This document shows, piece by piece, positions 35,218 to 42,810 of a DNA stretch of 64,000 nucleotides. The stretch covers positions 1 to 64,000 of the forward strand of contig AP024676.1 of NCBI GenBank assembly GCA_025998955.1, given 5' to 3'. A program made the translations under genes and the position numbers. Positions within the stretch are counted from its first letter, which is position 1. Each line of letters opens with the position of its first letter. The DNA comes from Candidatus Roseilinea sp. (GTDB taxonomy: Bacteria > Chloroflexota > Anaerolineae > J036 > Brachytrichaceae). The notes beneath the pieces are model-generated. The model was not told the DNA's origin. It was given only the letters and a program-made list of their open reading frames with translations, and made no database searches.

Positions 35218-36350
35218 ACTCACGTTACGCAGCCAGTGTGACGGGCTGCAGCTGGCGCAGGGCGTCAAAAGCTGATTGAACGGCGTGCAGATACAAATGC
35301 GATTTCAAGGCAAAATGATTCGACTTGGATTTACGCTTGAGCATCTCGAGCTTGATGAACGCACACAAACTGGCAAAGATGTGATTGGTCTGCGTCGTGA
35401 CCGTGTGGGCAGGCGAGCGTTCGAGCGCGGCATTCTGCTTGAGCGACTTGTGGAAGGGTTCGATCGTCCATCGTTTTTGATAGAGCGAGGTGATCCCATC
35501 GTAGGTGAGCGTGGTGTCGCTGGTGACCAGAAACAATACGCCGGTAGAGCCATCTTTGTTTGTAAAGACTTGCTTGGCCAAAAGCAGCGGGAAGCTCACA
35601 TCTTCCAGATACACTGGCCGCACCGTGTTTGGTTCGATCACGACTTCATCCACACGCACGTAGATGCCGTGCCGCTTGTCGTCCGCGCTGAGCGCCACCT
35701 TGCGATTGGCCTTGAGCGGCATGACAAACTCCTTCTTCAGCTTGTGTTTGACGAAATTCATGTTGTCGGCCGCGGCAAACCACACATCGTTGAGCACGTA
35801 TTTGAAGGGAATCTGGTTGATCACCGCTTGTTGCAGCATCATGCGGTAATACTCATTCTTGGTGATCGGACTTCGGCGCTTGGTCTTGCCACTCTTCTTG
35901 TCCACATACTGCTCGGTCTTGGCGATCAAGCGAAACTCCACTGGCAACGACAGCCCCCGACTGGGCACGTGATACAGCGCCGTCATCAGGTTGATGCCTT
36001 TGAGCACCTCGCCGCTGGTGTGATCATAGTGCCAGCACACGATGTCGTTCTCGTCGCTGTAGGGTTTCTCGCTGATCGTGTCGTCCACGATCAGCACCCC
36101 ATCCTCACTTTGAATCTGCCGCACAAATCGCTTGGTCACCTGCCACAACGCCGCCCCGCCGCGCTGTTGGCCGCTCAGCCAGCGGGTGATTTGGTCATGG
36201 CTGACGCTCCCTTCGACCACTTGACCCAACCCGGTTGCCGTGGCCTGTCCAAACGTGCACAACAGATAATCGCTATACAGGTCAAGCAAGTCTTGTGTCA
36301 TGTCGCCATTCTATGGTCGCGCAGTCAGTTCGCGACTGCGTAACGTGAGT
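35218..36350 (-). mobile_element. Insertion sequence, 1133 bp, DDE transposase
   Basis: Ends are the perfect 15-base inverted repeats ACTCACGTTACGCAG (35218-35232) and CTGCGTAACGTGAGT (36336-36350), flanked by 5-bp direct repeats TAGTG. One gene fills it. Perfect ends, intact transposase and restorable target imply recent insertion. Family not certain (IS4/IS701-like group). Confidence 0.92.
35225..36301 (-). CDS. IS transposase (DDE type, IS4/IS701-like)
   Basis: 358 aa, intact. GVLIVDDTISEKPYSDENDI contains the first catalytic Asp, WFAAADNMNFVKHKLKKEFV probably the second, and KRWTIEPFHKSLKQNAALER the C-terminal Glu (Y-(2)-R-(3)-E-(6)-K-like). The stop codon TAA lies inside the left terminal repeat, which is a compact arrangement. 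Lower GC and Lys-rich composition set it apart from neighbours. Confidence 0.9.
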   Translation of the reverse strand: MTQDLLDLYSDYLLCTFGQATATGLGQVVEGSVSHDQITRWLSGQQRGGAALWQVTKRFVRQIQSEDGVLIVDDTISEKPYSDENDIVCWHYDHTSGEVLKGINLMTALYHVPSRGLSLPVEFRLIAKTEQYVDKKSGKTKRRSPITKNEYYRMMLQQAVINQIPFKYVLNDVWFAAADNMNFVKHKLKKEFVMPLKANRKVALSADDKRHGIYVRVDEVVIEPNTVRPVYLEDVSFPLLLAKQVFTNKDGSTGVLFLVTSDTTLTYDGITSLYQKRWTIEPFHKSLKQNAALERSPAHTVTTQTNHIFASLCAFIKLEMLKRKSKSNHFALKSHLYLHAVQSAFDALRQLQPVTLAA

Positions 36351-37414
36351 TAGTGAATCAGCTCTTGGTCGGACATGACCCGCGCGGTGTGCGTGGCCTG
36401 TGGAAGCGCATGATGGATCATGCCTTCAAGGGCGGCAACGCCGGGGCGGTCGGCAGCGCCATCGCTGCCATAGACGTAGCCTTGTGGGACTTAAAGGCAA
36501 AGATCAACACCGAGCCGCTCTGGAAGACGCTCGGCGCGTCGTCCCGACGGGTGAAAGCCTACGCCAGTGACATCGGGCTGGGACTGAGCGACGATGCACT
36601 GCGCCAGTTCTACGAGCACATGGCAGCCCTGGGGGTGCATGCCGGCAAGCTCAAGGTGGGACTGAACCGCGACGACGATTTGCGCCGCCTTGAGATCATG
36701 CGCGACGCGCTGGCCAAGAGTGGCAAGCGTCCGCTCTTGATGGTTGACTCGAACGAGTACTGGTCGCCCAAGCAGGCCATTCGCCACATCCGCGCTTTCG
36801 AGGAGCACTTCGACCTGATGTGGGTGGAAGAGCCGGCGCGACGCTGGGACTACCGCGGCTTGCGCAAGGTGTCGCAGAGCGTGCGGGCCGCCGTCGCCAC
36901 GGGCGAGAACCTGCAGGACATCGGCCAGTTCATGGCGCTGATCGCCAACGCGGCGGTGGATATCGTGCAGGTGGGCGTTGGCACGTCGGGCATCACCGGA
37001 GCCATGATGGTCGCCGACATGGCCTACGGCTTCGAGCTGCCGGTCGCGATGATGAACTGTCCGGCGAACTTCATGGCGCACTTGGCAGCAGCGCTGCCCA
37101 ACCACCTCATGATGGAGGTGCTGGATGCCGGCGTAGACCAGGGCGTGATCCACCGTCACACCATCGAAGATGGCTACATCGTGTTGAGCGACGACCCCGG
37201 TCTAGGGATCGCGTTCGACCGGACAAAGTTGGATGCTTGGGCGACGGAGCAGCCCTCAGCGGGAGTGCGAATGCCCTTCCCACGCCGGCGCGGGGCAGGC
37301 CTATACGAGGTGCCGCTGGGTGAGCCGGAGACGCTGGATGAGTGAGGCGCGGCGCGCTCCGGGGCCGGGGTAAGGAGAAGGGAAGCCCACAGAGATGAAA
37401 AGTCCGTTGAGCTA

Positions 37415-37442
37415 TTGACATTCGCCCACGCTTGGTTAAATT
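37415..37442 (+). promoter_or_regulatory. Promoter of the histone-like gene
   Basis: TTGACA (37415-37420), 16-base spacer, TAAATT (37437-37442). It is followed at 37469 by AGGAGGAAG, 6 bases before the ATG-proximal AGCC. Confidence 0.65.
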
Positions 37443-37481
37443 CATATGTGACGCATGCGATCCACATAGGAGGAAGTAGCC

Positions 37482-37694
37482 ATGGCAACGACCAGCAAAT
37501 CCAAGACAGCCAAGAAGACGACGACCAAGAAGGCGGCGGCCAAGAAGACGACTGCGAAGAAGGCTGCTGCGAAGAAGACAACGACCAAGAAAGTCGCCGC
37601 GACGAAGAAGCAGGTGGCGCCTGCGCCGCCCAGCGTGCCGGAAGTCGCGCCTGCGCCGGTCGAGGCTGTGCCGGAGCCGGAGCCGGTGGGTTGA
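37482..37694 (+). CDS. Small Lys/Ala/Thr-rich histone H1-like protein
   Basis: 70 aa. Residues 5-44 are repeats of the AKKTT/KKAAAKK type (about nine KK pairs); residues 45-70 are a Pro/Ala/Glu-rich acidic tail (VPEVAPAPVEAVPEPEPVG). Good SD (AGGAGG) and a consensus-like promoter support expression. Similar low-complexity tails bind DNA in bacterial histone-H1-like proteins (Hc1-type, HupS/AlgP tails), so nucleoid binding is the likely role. It is not a truncated known fold. Confidence 0.75.
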   Translation: MATTSKSKTAKKTTTKKAAAKKTTAKKAAAKKTTTKKVAATKKQVAPAPPSVPEVAPAPVEAVPEPEPVG

Positions 37695-38040
37695 AGGGAG
37701 TGCATTTGTCAACGGCGGCGAAGCGCAGGCACTAGAACGCGTTCTACATCCATTCGCGGCGCAGCTCCGCAGCGTGCCGCTGCCGATTGCAACGTAGGGC
37801 GCGGACTCCGTTCCGCGCCTTGCTGCACCGCGCTTGTGTTCCTACGCGCGACATGCACCGTTGAAATTGATAGCGACGATTCAAGCGCCCGGTGCGACTC
37901 ATCGCGCCGGGCGCTTCGCCTTTCCCATTACGGGTGCATTCGCCAACGGGGGCAGACGGTAGCAGAAATGCACCCTCCATTACCCCGTCCGCTATAATCC
38001 CCGCCGCATCCTCAGTCCAAGGATGGAAACCTTCTGACCC
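37695..38040. other. 346-base spacer between histone-like gene and secD
   Basis: No gene found. It has a 10-bp hairpin AAGCGCCCGG/CCGGGCGCTT (37883-37892, 37907-37916) with weak T-richness after it, a short copy of the GTGCATT element at 37932-37975, and a possible -10 TATAAT at 37993-37998 for secD. Confidence 0.6.
37932..37975 (+). repeat. Short GTGCATT-ended repeat element
   Basis: GGGTGCATT (37932-37940) and AATGCACCC (37967-37975) are perfect inverted 9-mers around a 26-base core CGCCAACGGGGGCAGACGGT and AGCAGA. The first 31 bases match 34968-34998 inverted at 30 of 31 positions. Confidence 0.78.
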
Positions 38041-39450
38041 ATGCGTCAAAACACGTTCATCAGATTGCTGATCATCCTCGCGTTGCTCGCGATATCGGCC
38101 TACATCGTCCTCCCGGTGACCAAGCCCGATTTCGTGAAGAGCCTGGTCTTCTGGCAGGAAGCGCGCGGGCGTGATCTGCAGATCAAGCAGGGCTTGGATT
38201 TGAAAGGTGGCCTGCAGGTGCTGCTGGCCAGCGATCTGCCGGGCGGCGCCCAGCCTACGCCGGAGCAGATGGAATCGGCCCGGCGCATCATCGAGGATCG
38301 CGTGAACGGCCTGGGTGTCTCCGAGCCGATCATCCAGCAGCAGGGCGACGATCGCATCCTCGTCGAGTTGCCCGGCGTGACCGACCGTAACTTGGCGATT
38401 GACCTCATCAAGCAGACCGGCCAACTCGAATTCGTGGACGCCGGCTTCACCCCGCTCCTGGACGGCACGCCGATCTCGACCACCTACAGCCTGTATGGCG
38501 GGTTGCTATTCCCGCAGACTCTGCCGACCGGCAAACCCATCAGCGAGACGTTGAATGCGCAGGCGGGGGGCAGGGTGTATAACACCGCCTTCACCGGCGA
38601 AATCCTACAGTCGGCTACGCCGGGCCTCGACAATCTGGGCCGCAACGTCGTCAACTTCACCATCAAGCCGCAGTTCCAGGAGGACTTCCGGCGCTATACC
38701 AGCGAGAAGCTGAACCAGGCCATGTGCATCGTGCTCGACCAGCGCGTGATCTCGTGTCCGACCATCCGCGCGGTGCTGAGCGCCGATGGCACGATCAGCG
38801 GCAGCTTCACGCGCGAGAGCGCGAACAACCTGGCGTTGGTGCTGAGCTACGGCTCGCTGCCGGTGCCGCTCACCATCGAGACCACGCGCGACATCGGCGC
38901 GACGCTGGGCGCCGATTCGATCCGCCGCAGCCTGGCCGCGGGTGCGATCGCGCTGATCGCGATGATCGCCTTCATGGTCGTTCGCTATCGGCTGCCCGGC
39001 GTGCTTTCGGCATTTGCGCTGGTGTTCTTCATGCTGGTCTCGCTGGCGTTGTTCGTGCTGATTCCGGTCACCCTCACGCTGCCCGGCATCGCCGGCTTCC
39101 TGCTCTCGGTAGCAGCGGCGGTGGACGCCAACGTGCTGATCTTCGAGCGCTTCCGCGAAGAGCTGCGCGGCGGGCGCACCATGCGCGCTGCAGTCGAGGC
39201 GGCCTTCCAGCGCGCCTGGCCTTCGATCCGCGACGCCAACATCAGCACGCTGATCACCTGCGCCATCCTGTTCGTGTTCGGCAACACGTTCGGCGCCAGC
39301 GCCGTGCGTGGTTTCGCCATCACCCTGTCGCTCGGTATCCTCGTCAGCTTGTTCTCGGCCATGTTCGTCACGCGCACGCTAATGCGCCTCACGTTCAGCG
39401 AGCAGGCTGAGACGATCGAGGCGCGCCGCGCCGTCCTGTTGGGGGTCTAG
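38041..39450 (+). CDS. secD: Protein translocase subunit SecD
   Basis: 469 aa membrane protein of the Sec translocon that uses the proton gradient to pull preproteins out. Start MRQNTFIRLLIILALLA is TM1; GLDLKGGLQVLLA is the signature near residue 51; the large P1 periplasmic domain follows; C-terminal TMs hold VDANVLIFERFREELRGGRT. Shorter than E. coli SecD (615 aa), as usual in many phyla. The stop abuts secF ATG, so the two are coupled. Confidence 0.95.
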   Translation: MRQNTFIRLLIILALLAISAYIVLPVTKPDFVKSLVFWQEARGRDLQIKQGLDLKGGLQVLLASDLPGGAQPTPEQMESARRIIEDRVNGLGVSEPIIQQQGDDRILVELPGVTDRNLAIDLIKQTGQLEFVDAGFTPLLDGTPISTTYSLYGGLLFPQTLPTGKPISETLNAQAGGRVYNTAFTGEILQSATPGLDNLGRNVVNFTIKPQFQEDFRRYTSEKLNQAMCIVLDQRVISCPTIRAVLSADGTISGSFTRESANNLALVLSYGSLPVPLTIETTRDIGATLGADSIRRSLAAGAIALIAMIAFMVVRYRLPGVLSAFALVFFMLVSLALFVLIPVTLTLPGIAGFLLSVAAAVDANVLIFERFREELRGGRTMRAAVEAAFQRAWPSIRDANISTLITCAILFVFGNTFGASAVRGFAITLSLGILVSLFSAMFVTRTLMRLTFSEQAETIEARRAVLLGV

Positions 39451-40416
39451 ATGTTCGATCTCTTTCGTATCGTCGAGAATCGCCGCTACTATTTCGTCCT
39501 CTCGCTCTTGGTGATCCTGCCGGGCGTGTTGGCGATGATCTACAACGTCATCACCTTGCCGACCCACACGCCATGGCGGTTGAGCGTGGACTTCCTGCCG
39601 GGCAACCGCTTCGAGGTGAGGTTCACGCAGCCGACCAGCGAAGATCAGATCCGCAGCGTCTTCCAATCGTTCGGCATCACCAACCCGGCCATCACCCGGC
39701 TAGGCGACCCGTCGGAGAACATTTGGCAGGTGCGCACGGTGTTCATCGAGGGCGATCGCGCGCAGGAGATCCGCAGCGCGCTGGCGAAGGTCGCCCCGCT
39801 CGATGAGAACAGCACGCAGATCCAGTCAGTCAGCCCAACGGTTGCCGCGCAGGTGACCCAGGCGGCGGTCATCGCCGTGATCGTCGCGACGGTCGCGATC
39901 CTGCTATTCATCTGGTGGTCGTTCCGCAAGGCGGAGCATGCCTTCCGCTACAGCATCTGCGCCATTGCTGCGCTCATCCACGATATCCTGATCGCCGCCG
40001 GCATTACGGCCATCTTCTCCGCGCTGTTCAATTGGGAGATTGATGCGCTCTTCCTCACGGCGATGCTCACCGTGCTCGGCTTCTCCATCCAGGACACCAT
40101 CGTGGTGTACGACCGCATCCGTGAGAACCTGACGCGCCGGCGTGGGGAGTCTTTCGAGACCATCGTCACGCGCAGCTTGCTGGAGACGCTGAACCGCTCG
40201 CTCACCACGTCGCTCATCAACATCCTGGTGTTGACGGCGCTGCTGTTGTTCGGTGGGGCCAGCATCAAGCAGTTCGTTGCGGTGCTGCTCATCGGCATGA
40301 TCAGCGGCACGTATTCGTCCATCTTCGTCGCCGTCCCGCTGGTAGTGGCCTGGTTCGAGCGCGACCTGTGGGGGACGAAGCAGCGCACGCCGCAGGTGGC
40401 AATTGCCGGGAAGTGA
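39451..40416 (+). CDS. secF: Protein translocase subunit SecF
   Basis: 321 aa, partner of SecD. TM1 (YFVLSLLVILPGVLAMIYNV) is followed by VDFLPGNRFEVRF, the SecF periplasmic signature, and the C-terminal TM block has TVLGFSIQDTIVVYDRIREN (consensus VxGYSxxDTVVVFDRIREN). Starts at the base after the secD stop. A strong terminator ends the operon at 40443. Confidence 0.96.
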   Translation: MFDLFRIVENRRYYFVLSLLVILPGVLAMIYNVITLPTHTPWRLSVDFLPGNRFEVRFTQPTSEDQIRSVFQSFGITNPAITRLGDPSENIWQVRTVFIEGDRAQEIRSALAKVAPLDENSTQIQSVSPTVAAQVTQAAVIAVIVATVAILLFIWWSFRKAEHAFRYSICAIAALIHDILIAAGITAIFSALFNWEIDALFLTAMLTVLGFSIQDTIVVYDRIRENLTRRRGESFETIVTRSLLETLNRSLTTSLINILVLTALLLFGGASIKQFVAVLLIGMISGTYSSIFVAVPLVVAWFERDLWGTKQRTPQVAIAGK

Positions 40417-40442
40417 CGGCCGAGCAATCCCCGAGCTGCAGT

Positions 40443-40477
40443 CGCCCGGCGCCCATCTCGCGCCGGGCGTTTTTGTT
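40443..40477 (+). terminator. Intrinsic terminator after secDF
   Basis: CGCCCGGCGC (40443-40452) pairs perfectly with GCGCCGGGCG (40460-40469) across a 7-base loop, then TTTTTGTTG. Confidence 0.92.
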
Positions 40478-40511
40478 GCGTCCACGATCTTTGAAGCACG
40501 GAGCAGACAGG

Positions 40512-41498
40512 TTGGACACGCTGGAGATCATCAGAACGAGCTTTCTTTCGCCACTGGTGCTGGCGTTCATCGTCGGCGTTATTGCCACGCTGGTCAGGAG
40601 TGAACTGGAATTCCCGCAGCCCGTCCTGAACGCCATTTCGATTTACCTGGTCTTTTCAATCGCGTTGAAAGGTGGGACGGAGCTGGCCGAGGCCGGTCTG
40701 GGGCGGATCGTCGCACCAGCGCTGGTGACGGCGCTGCTGGCCGTAGTTACGCCGTCGCTGGCCTACTTCCTGGCGCGCCGGTTCATCCGGCTGGACATTG
40801 CGAACGCTGCCGGCATCGCCGCGCTCTACGGGTCGGTTTCCTCGGTCACCTTCTTTGCGGCGCTGTCGCTGGCGGAGAAGCTGGGCAGCCCGGCCGAGCC
40901 GTTCATGCCGGTGCTGGTCAGCCTGATGGAGTGGGCGATCCTGATCGCGCTGTTCATCGCCCGTTGGCGCTTGCGCCGCGCCGAGCTGAACGGCAATTTG
41001 CCGATGAGTGAAATTCTGATTGACACGCTGCGCGGGCGCAGCGTGATCCTGTTACTCGGCGGCCTGTTCATCGGCGCGCTGATCGGCGAGACGGGCTTCC
41101 AATCGGTCAAGCCGTTCTTCGAAGATCCCTTCCGCGGCGTGCTGACGCTGTTCTTGCTGGAGATGGGCATGGTCGCCGGCCGTCAATTGCGTGAGTTCTT
41201 CCGACTTGGCCCGCGCCTGCTGGCCTTTGGCGTGGCTTTCCCCGTGTTCAACGGGTTGCTGGGGACGATGCTGGGTGTGCTAGCCGGCCTCTCGCCCGGC
41301 GGCAGCTTTGTGCTGGGCGCGATCACGGCCAGCGCGTCATACATTGATGCGCCGGTGGCGGTGCGCGCGGCGCTGCCACAGGCCAACCCCAGCATCTACC
41401 TCACGTCGTCGCTGGGCATCACCTTCCCGTTCAACCTCGTGATCGGGCTGCCGTTGTATTACCAGTTCGCCCTGTGGCTGCATGCGCTGGTGCGCTGA
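40512..41498 (+). CDS. Sodium-dependent bicarbonate transporter, SbtA family (copy 1)
   Basis: 328 aa from TTG 40512 (read Met, then DTLEIIRTSFLSPLVLAF), placed after the secF terminator; the open frame upstream crosses the terminator and was left out. About ten helices; duplicated-fold motifs FVGSIALKGG-like (YLVFSIALKGGTELAEAG), YGSVSSVTFFAALSLAEKLG and ITASASYIDAPVAVRAALPQ AN are SbtA (DUF897) hallmarks. Imports HCO3- with Na+. A paralogue begins 3 bases downstream and an SbtB-like regulator follows. Confidence 0.88.
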   Translation: MDTLEIIRTSFLSPLVLAFIVGVIATLVRSELEFPQPVLNAISIYLVFSIALKGGTELAEAGLGRIVAPALVTALLAVVTPSLAYFLARRFIRLDIANAAGIAALYGSVSSVTFFAALSLAEKLGSPAEPFMPVLVSLMEWAILIALFIARWRLRRAELNGNLPMSEILIDTLRGRSVILLLGGLFIGALIGETGFQSVKPFFEDPFRGVLTLFLLEMGMVAGRQLREFFRLGPRLLAFGVAFPVFNGLLGTMLGVLAGLSPGGSFVLGAITASASYIDAPVAVRAALPQANPSIYLTSSLGITFPFNLVIGLPLYYQFALWLHALVR

Positions 41499-41501
41499 AC
41501 G

Positions 41502-42467
41502 ATGAGCGCCGACCTAATCGTTTCTAACCTGCTCAACCCGCCGGTGCTGTTCTTCCTGCTGGGCATCTTGGCTGTCCTGGTCAAGTCCGACCTGGAGCTG
41601 CCGGCACCGATCCCCAAGGTCTTGGCGCTGTATCTGCTGTTGTCGCTTGGCTTCAAGGGCGGCATGGCGCTGCGCGAGAACAACGGTGGGCTGGCGTTGC
41701 CGGCACTGGGCGCGGCGTTGCTGATGGCGCTGATCGTGCCGCTGTACGCCTTCCCCGTGCTTCGCCACCGCCTGAGCCTGCCCGATGCCGCCGCGGTCGC
41801 GGCGACCTACGGCTCGGTCAGCGCGGTCACTTTCGTCACGGCGACGGCGTTTCTGCAGCGGCTAGGTGAACCGCAGGGTGGCTACATGACGGCAGCGCTG
41901 GCGTTGATGGAGTCGCCGGCCATCGTGGTCGGCGTGTTGTTGGCGCGGATGGGCCAACGCAACGACGATGTCCAGGGCCAACTGATGGCGTTGCTGCATG
42001 AGGCGCTGTTCAACAGCTCGGTGTTGTTGCTGGTGGGCAGCCTAGCGATCGGCTATATCGCCGGCAAAGCGAGCGGCGACTCGCTCAAGCCTTTCACCGA
42101 GTCACTGTTCCCCGGATTGCTCAGCTTGTTTTTGCTGGATATGGGGCTGGTGGTGGGGCGACGGTTGGGCGATCTGAAGCGCATGGGTGCCTTCCCGATC
42201 GCGTTCGCGTTCGGCCTGCCACTGGTCAATGCAGCGCTGGGCATGGGCATCGCGCGGCTGATCGGCCTGCCGGTGGGCGACGCGTTGCTTTTCGTCGTGT
42301 TGTGCGCCAGCGCGTCTTACATCGCCGTGCCGGCAGCTATGCGCCAGGCGCTGCCACAGGCCAATCCGGCGCTCTACGTGACGATGGCCCTGGCGCTCAC
42401 CTTCCCGTTCAACGTCGTGCTCGGCATCCCGCTCTACATGAGCGTGATCTCCGCGCTGTGGCCGTGA
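41502..42467 (+). CDS. Sodium-dependent bicarbonate transporter, SbtA family (copy 2)
   Basis: 321 aa, ATG 41502, 3 bases after copy 1. Same family features but distinct sequence: LYLLLSLGFKGGMALRENNG, ATYGSVSAVTFVTATAFLQR, CASASYIAVPAAMRQALPQA. The two copies share layout but look too different for a recent duplication. They could form separate transporters or a mixed trimer; cyanobacterial SbtA is a homotrimer. Confidence 0.87.
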   Translation: MSADLIVSNLLNPPVLFFLLGILAVLVKSDLELPAPIPKVLALYLLLSLGFKGGMALRENNGGLALPALGAALLMALIVPLYAFPVLRHRLSLPDAAAVAATYGSVSAVTFVTATAFLQRLGEPQGGYMTAALALMESPAIVVGVLLARMGQRNDDVQGQLMALLHEALFNSSVLLLVGSLAIGYIAGKASGDSLKPFTESLFPGLLSLFLLDMGLVVGRRLGDLKRMGAFPIAFAFGLPLVNAALGMGIARLIGLPVGDALLFVVLCASASYIAVPAAMRQALPQANPALYVTMALALTFPFNVVLGIPLYMSVISALWP

Positions 42468-42505
42468 GCAGATGATCTTTCCGCGTCCTGGCCGATAATC
42501 CCATC

Positions 42506-42799
42506 ATGCAGGCCATCAAGCGAATCGAGATCGTCACCGACGCGCTGGAGATCGAGCGTGTGGCGCAGGTGCTGGAGCAACACGGCGTCTCCGGCTACAC
42601 CATCGTGCCGGATGTCATCGGCAAAGGCGAGCGGGGCATTCGCCGCGGCGATGAGCTGAGCGGCGTGTTCAAGAACAGCTATCTGCTCAGCACGTGCGAC
42701 GAGTCGCAGTTGCCGGCCATCATCGAGGCCATCCGCCCGATTCTCAAGCAGCGCGGCGGGGTGTGCCTGGTGTCCGACGCGTGGTGGGTGAAACATTGA
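42506..42799 (+). CDS. SbtB-like PII signalling protein
   Basis: 97 aa, PII/ferredoxin-like fold. RIEIVTDALEIERVAQVLEQ, a T-loop region (VIGKGERGIRRGDELSGVFKN) and C-terminal EAIRPILKQRGGVCLVSDAW match SbtB. In cyanobacteria SbtB binds cAMP/AMP/ADP/ATP and blocks SbtA at low demand. The C-terminal Cys pair (R-loop) of cyanobacterial SbtB is absent. Position 38 bases after the second sbtA supports the call. Confidence 0.85.
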   Translation: MQAIKRIEIVTDALEIERVAQVLEQHGVSGYTIVPDVIGKGERGIRRGDELSGVFKNSYLLSTCDESQLPAIIEAIRPILKQRGGVCLVSDAWWVKH

Positions 42800-42810
42800 G
42801 CGCGGCGCGT

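Larger units (their letters stand above)
35041..37345 (+). pseudogene. Enolase-superfamily (mandelate racemase/muconate lactonizing) gene, interrupted by an IS
   Basis: Two pieces of one gene: 35041-35217 (59 codons, MKITGVRTQSYEIALTRPLS onward) and 36356-37345. Removing the IS and one copy of TAGTG joins ...RLIHDLV to NQLLVGHDPRG in frame, giving 388 aa, normal for the family. Superfamily residues are present: AGKLKVGL (Lys base), VDSNEYW (metal Asp), VEEPARRW (metal Glu), ATGENLQD (metal Glu). The enzyme would act on a carboxylate or sugar acid; the product is unknown. As it stands the first half stops inside the IS at 35241. A GTG at 36353 could start the second half, but it would lack the capping domain. 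Confidence 0.9.

Noticed and set aside
37883-37916. Terminator after the histone-like gene
   Set aside because: The 10-bp stem is perfect but no T-run follows; kept only as a spacer hairpin.
40368-40511. Upstream extension of the first SbtA-like gene
   Set aside because: It runs through secF's end and the strong terminator at 40443-40477.
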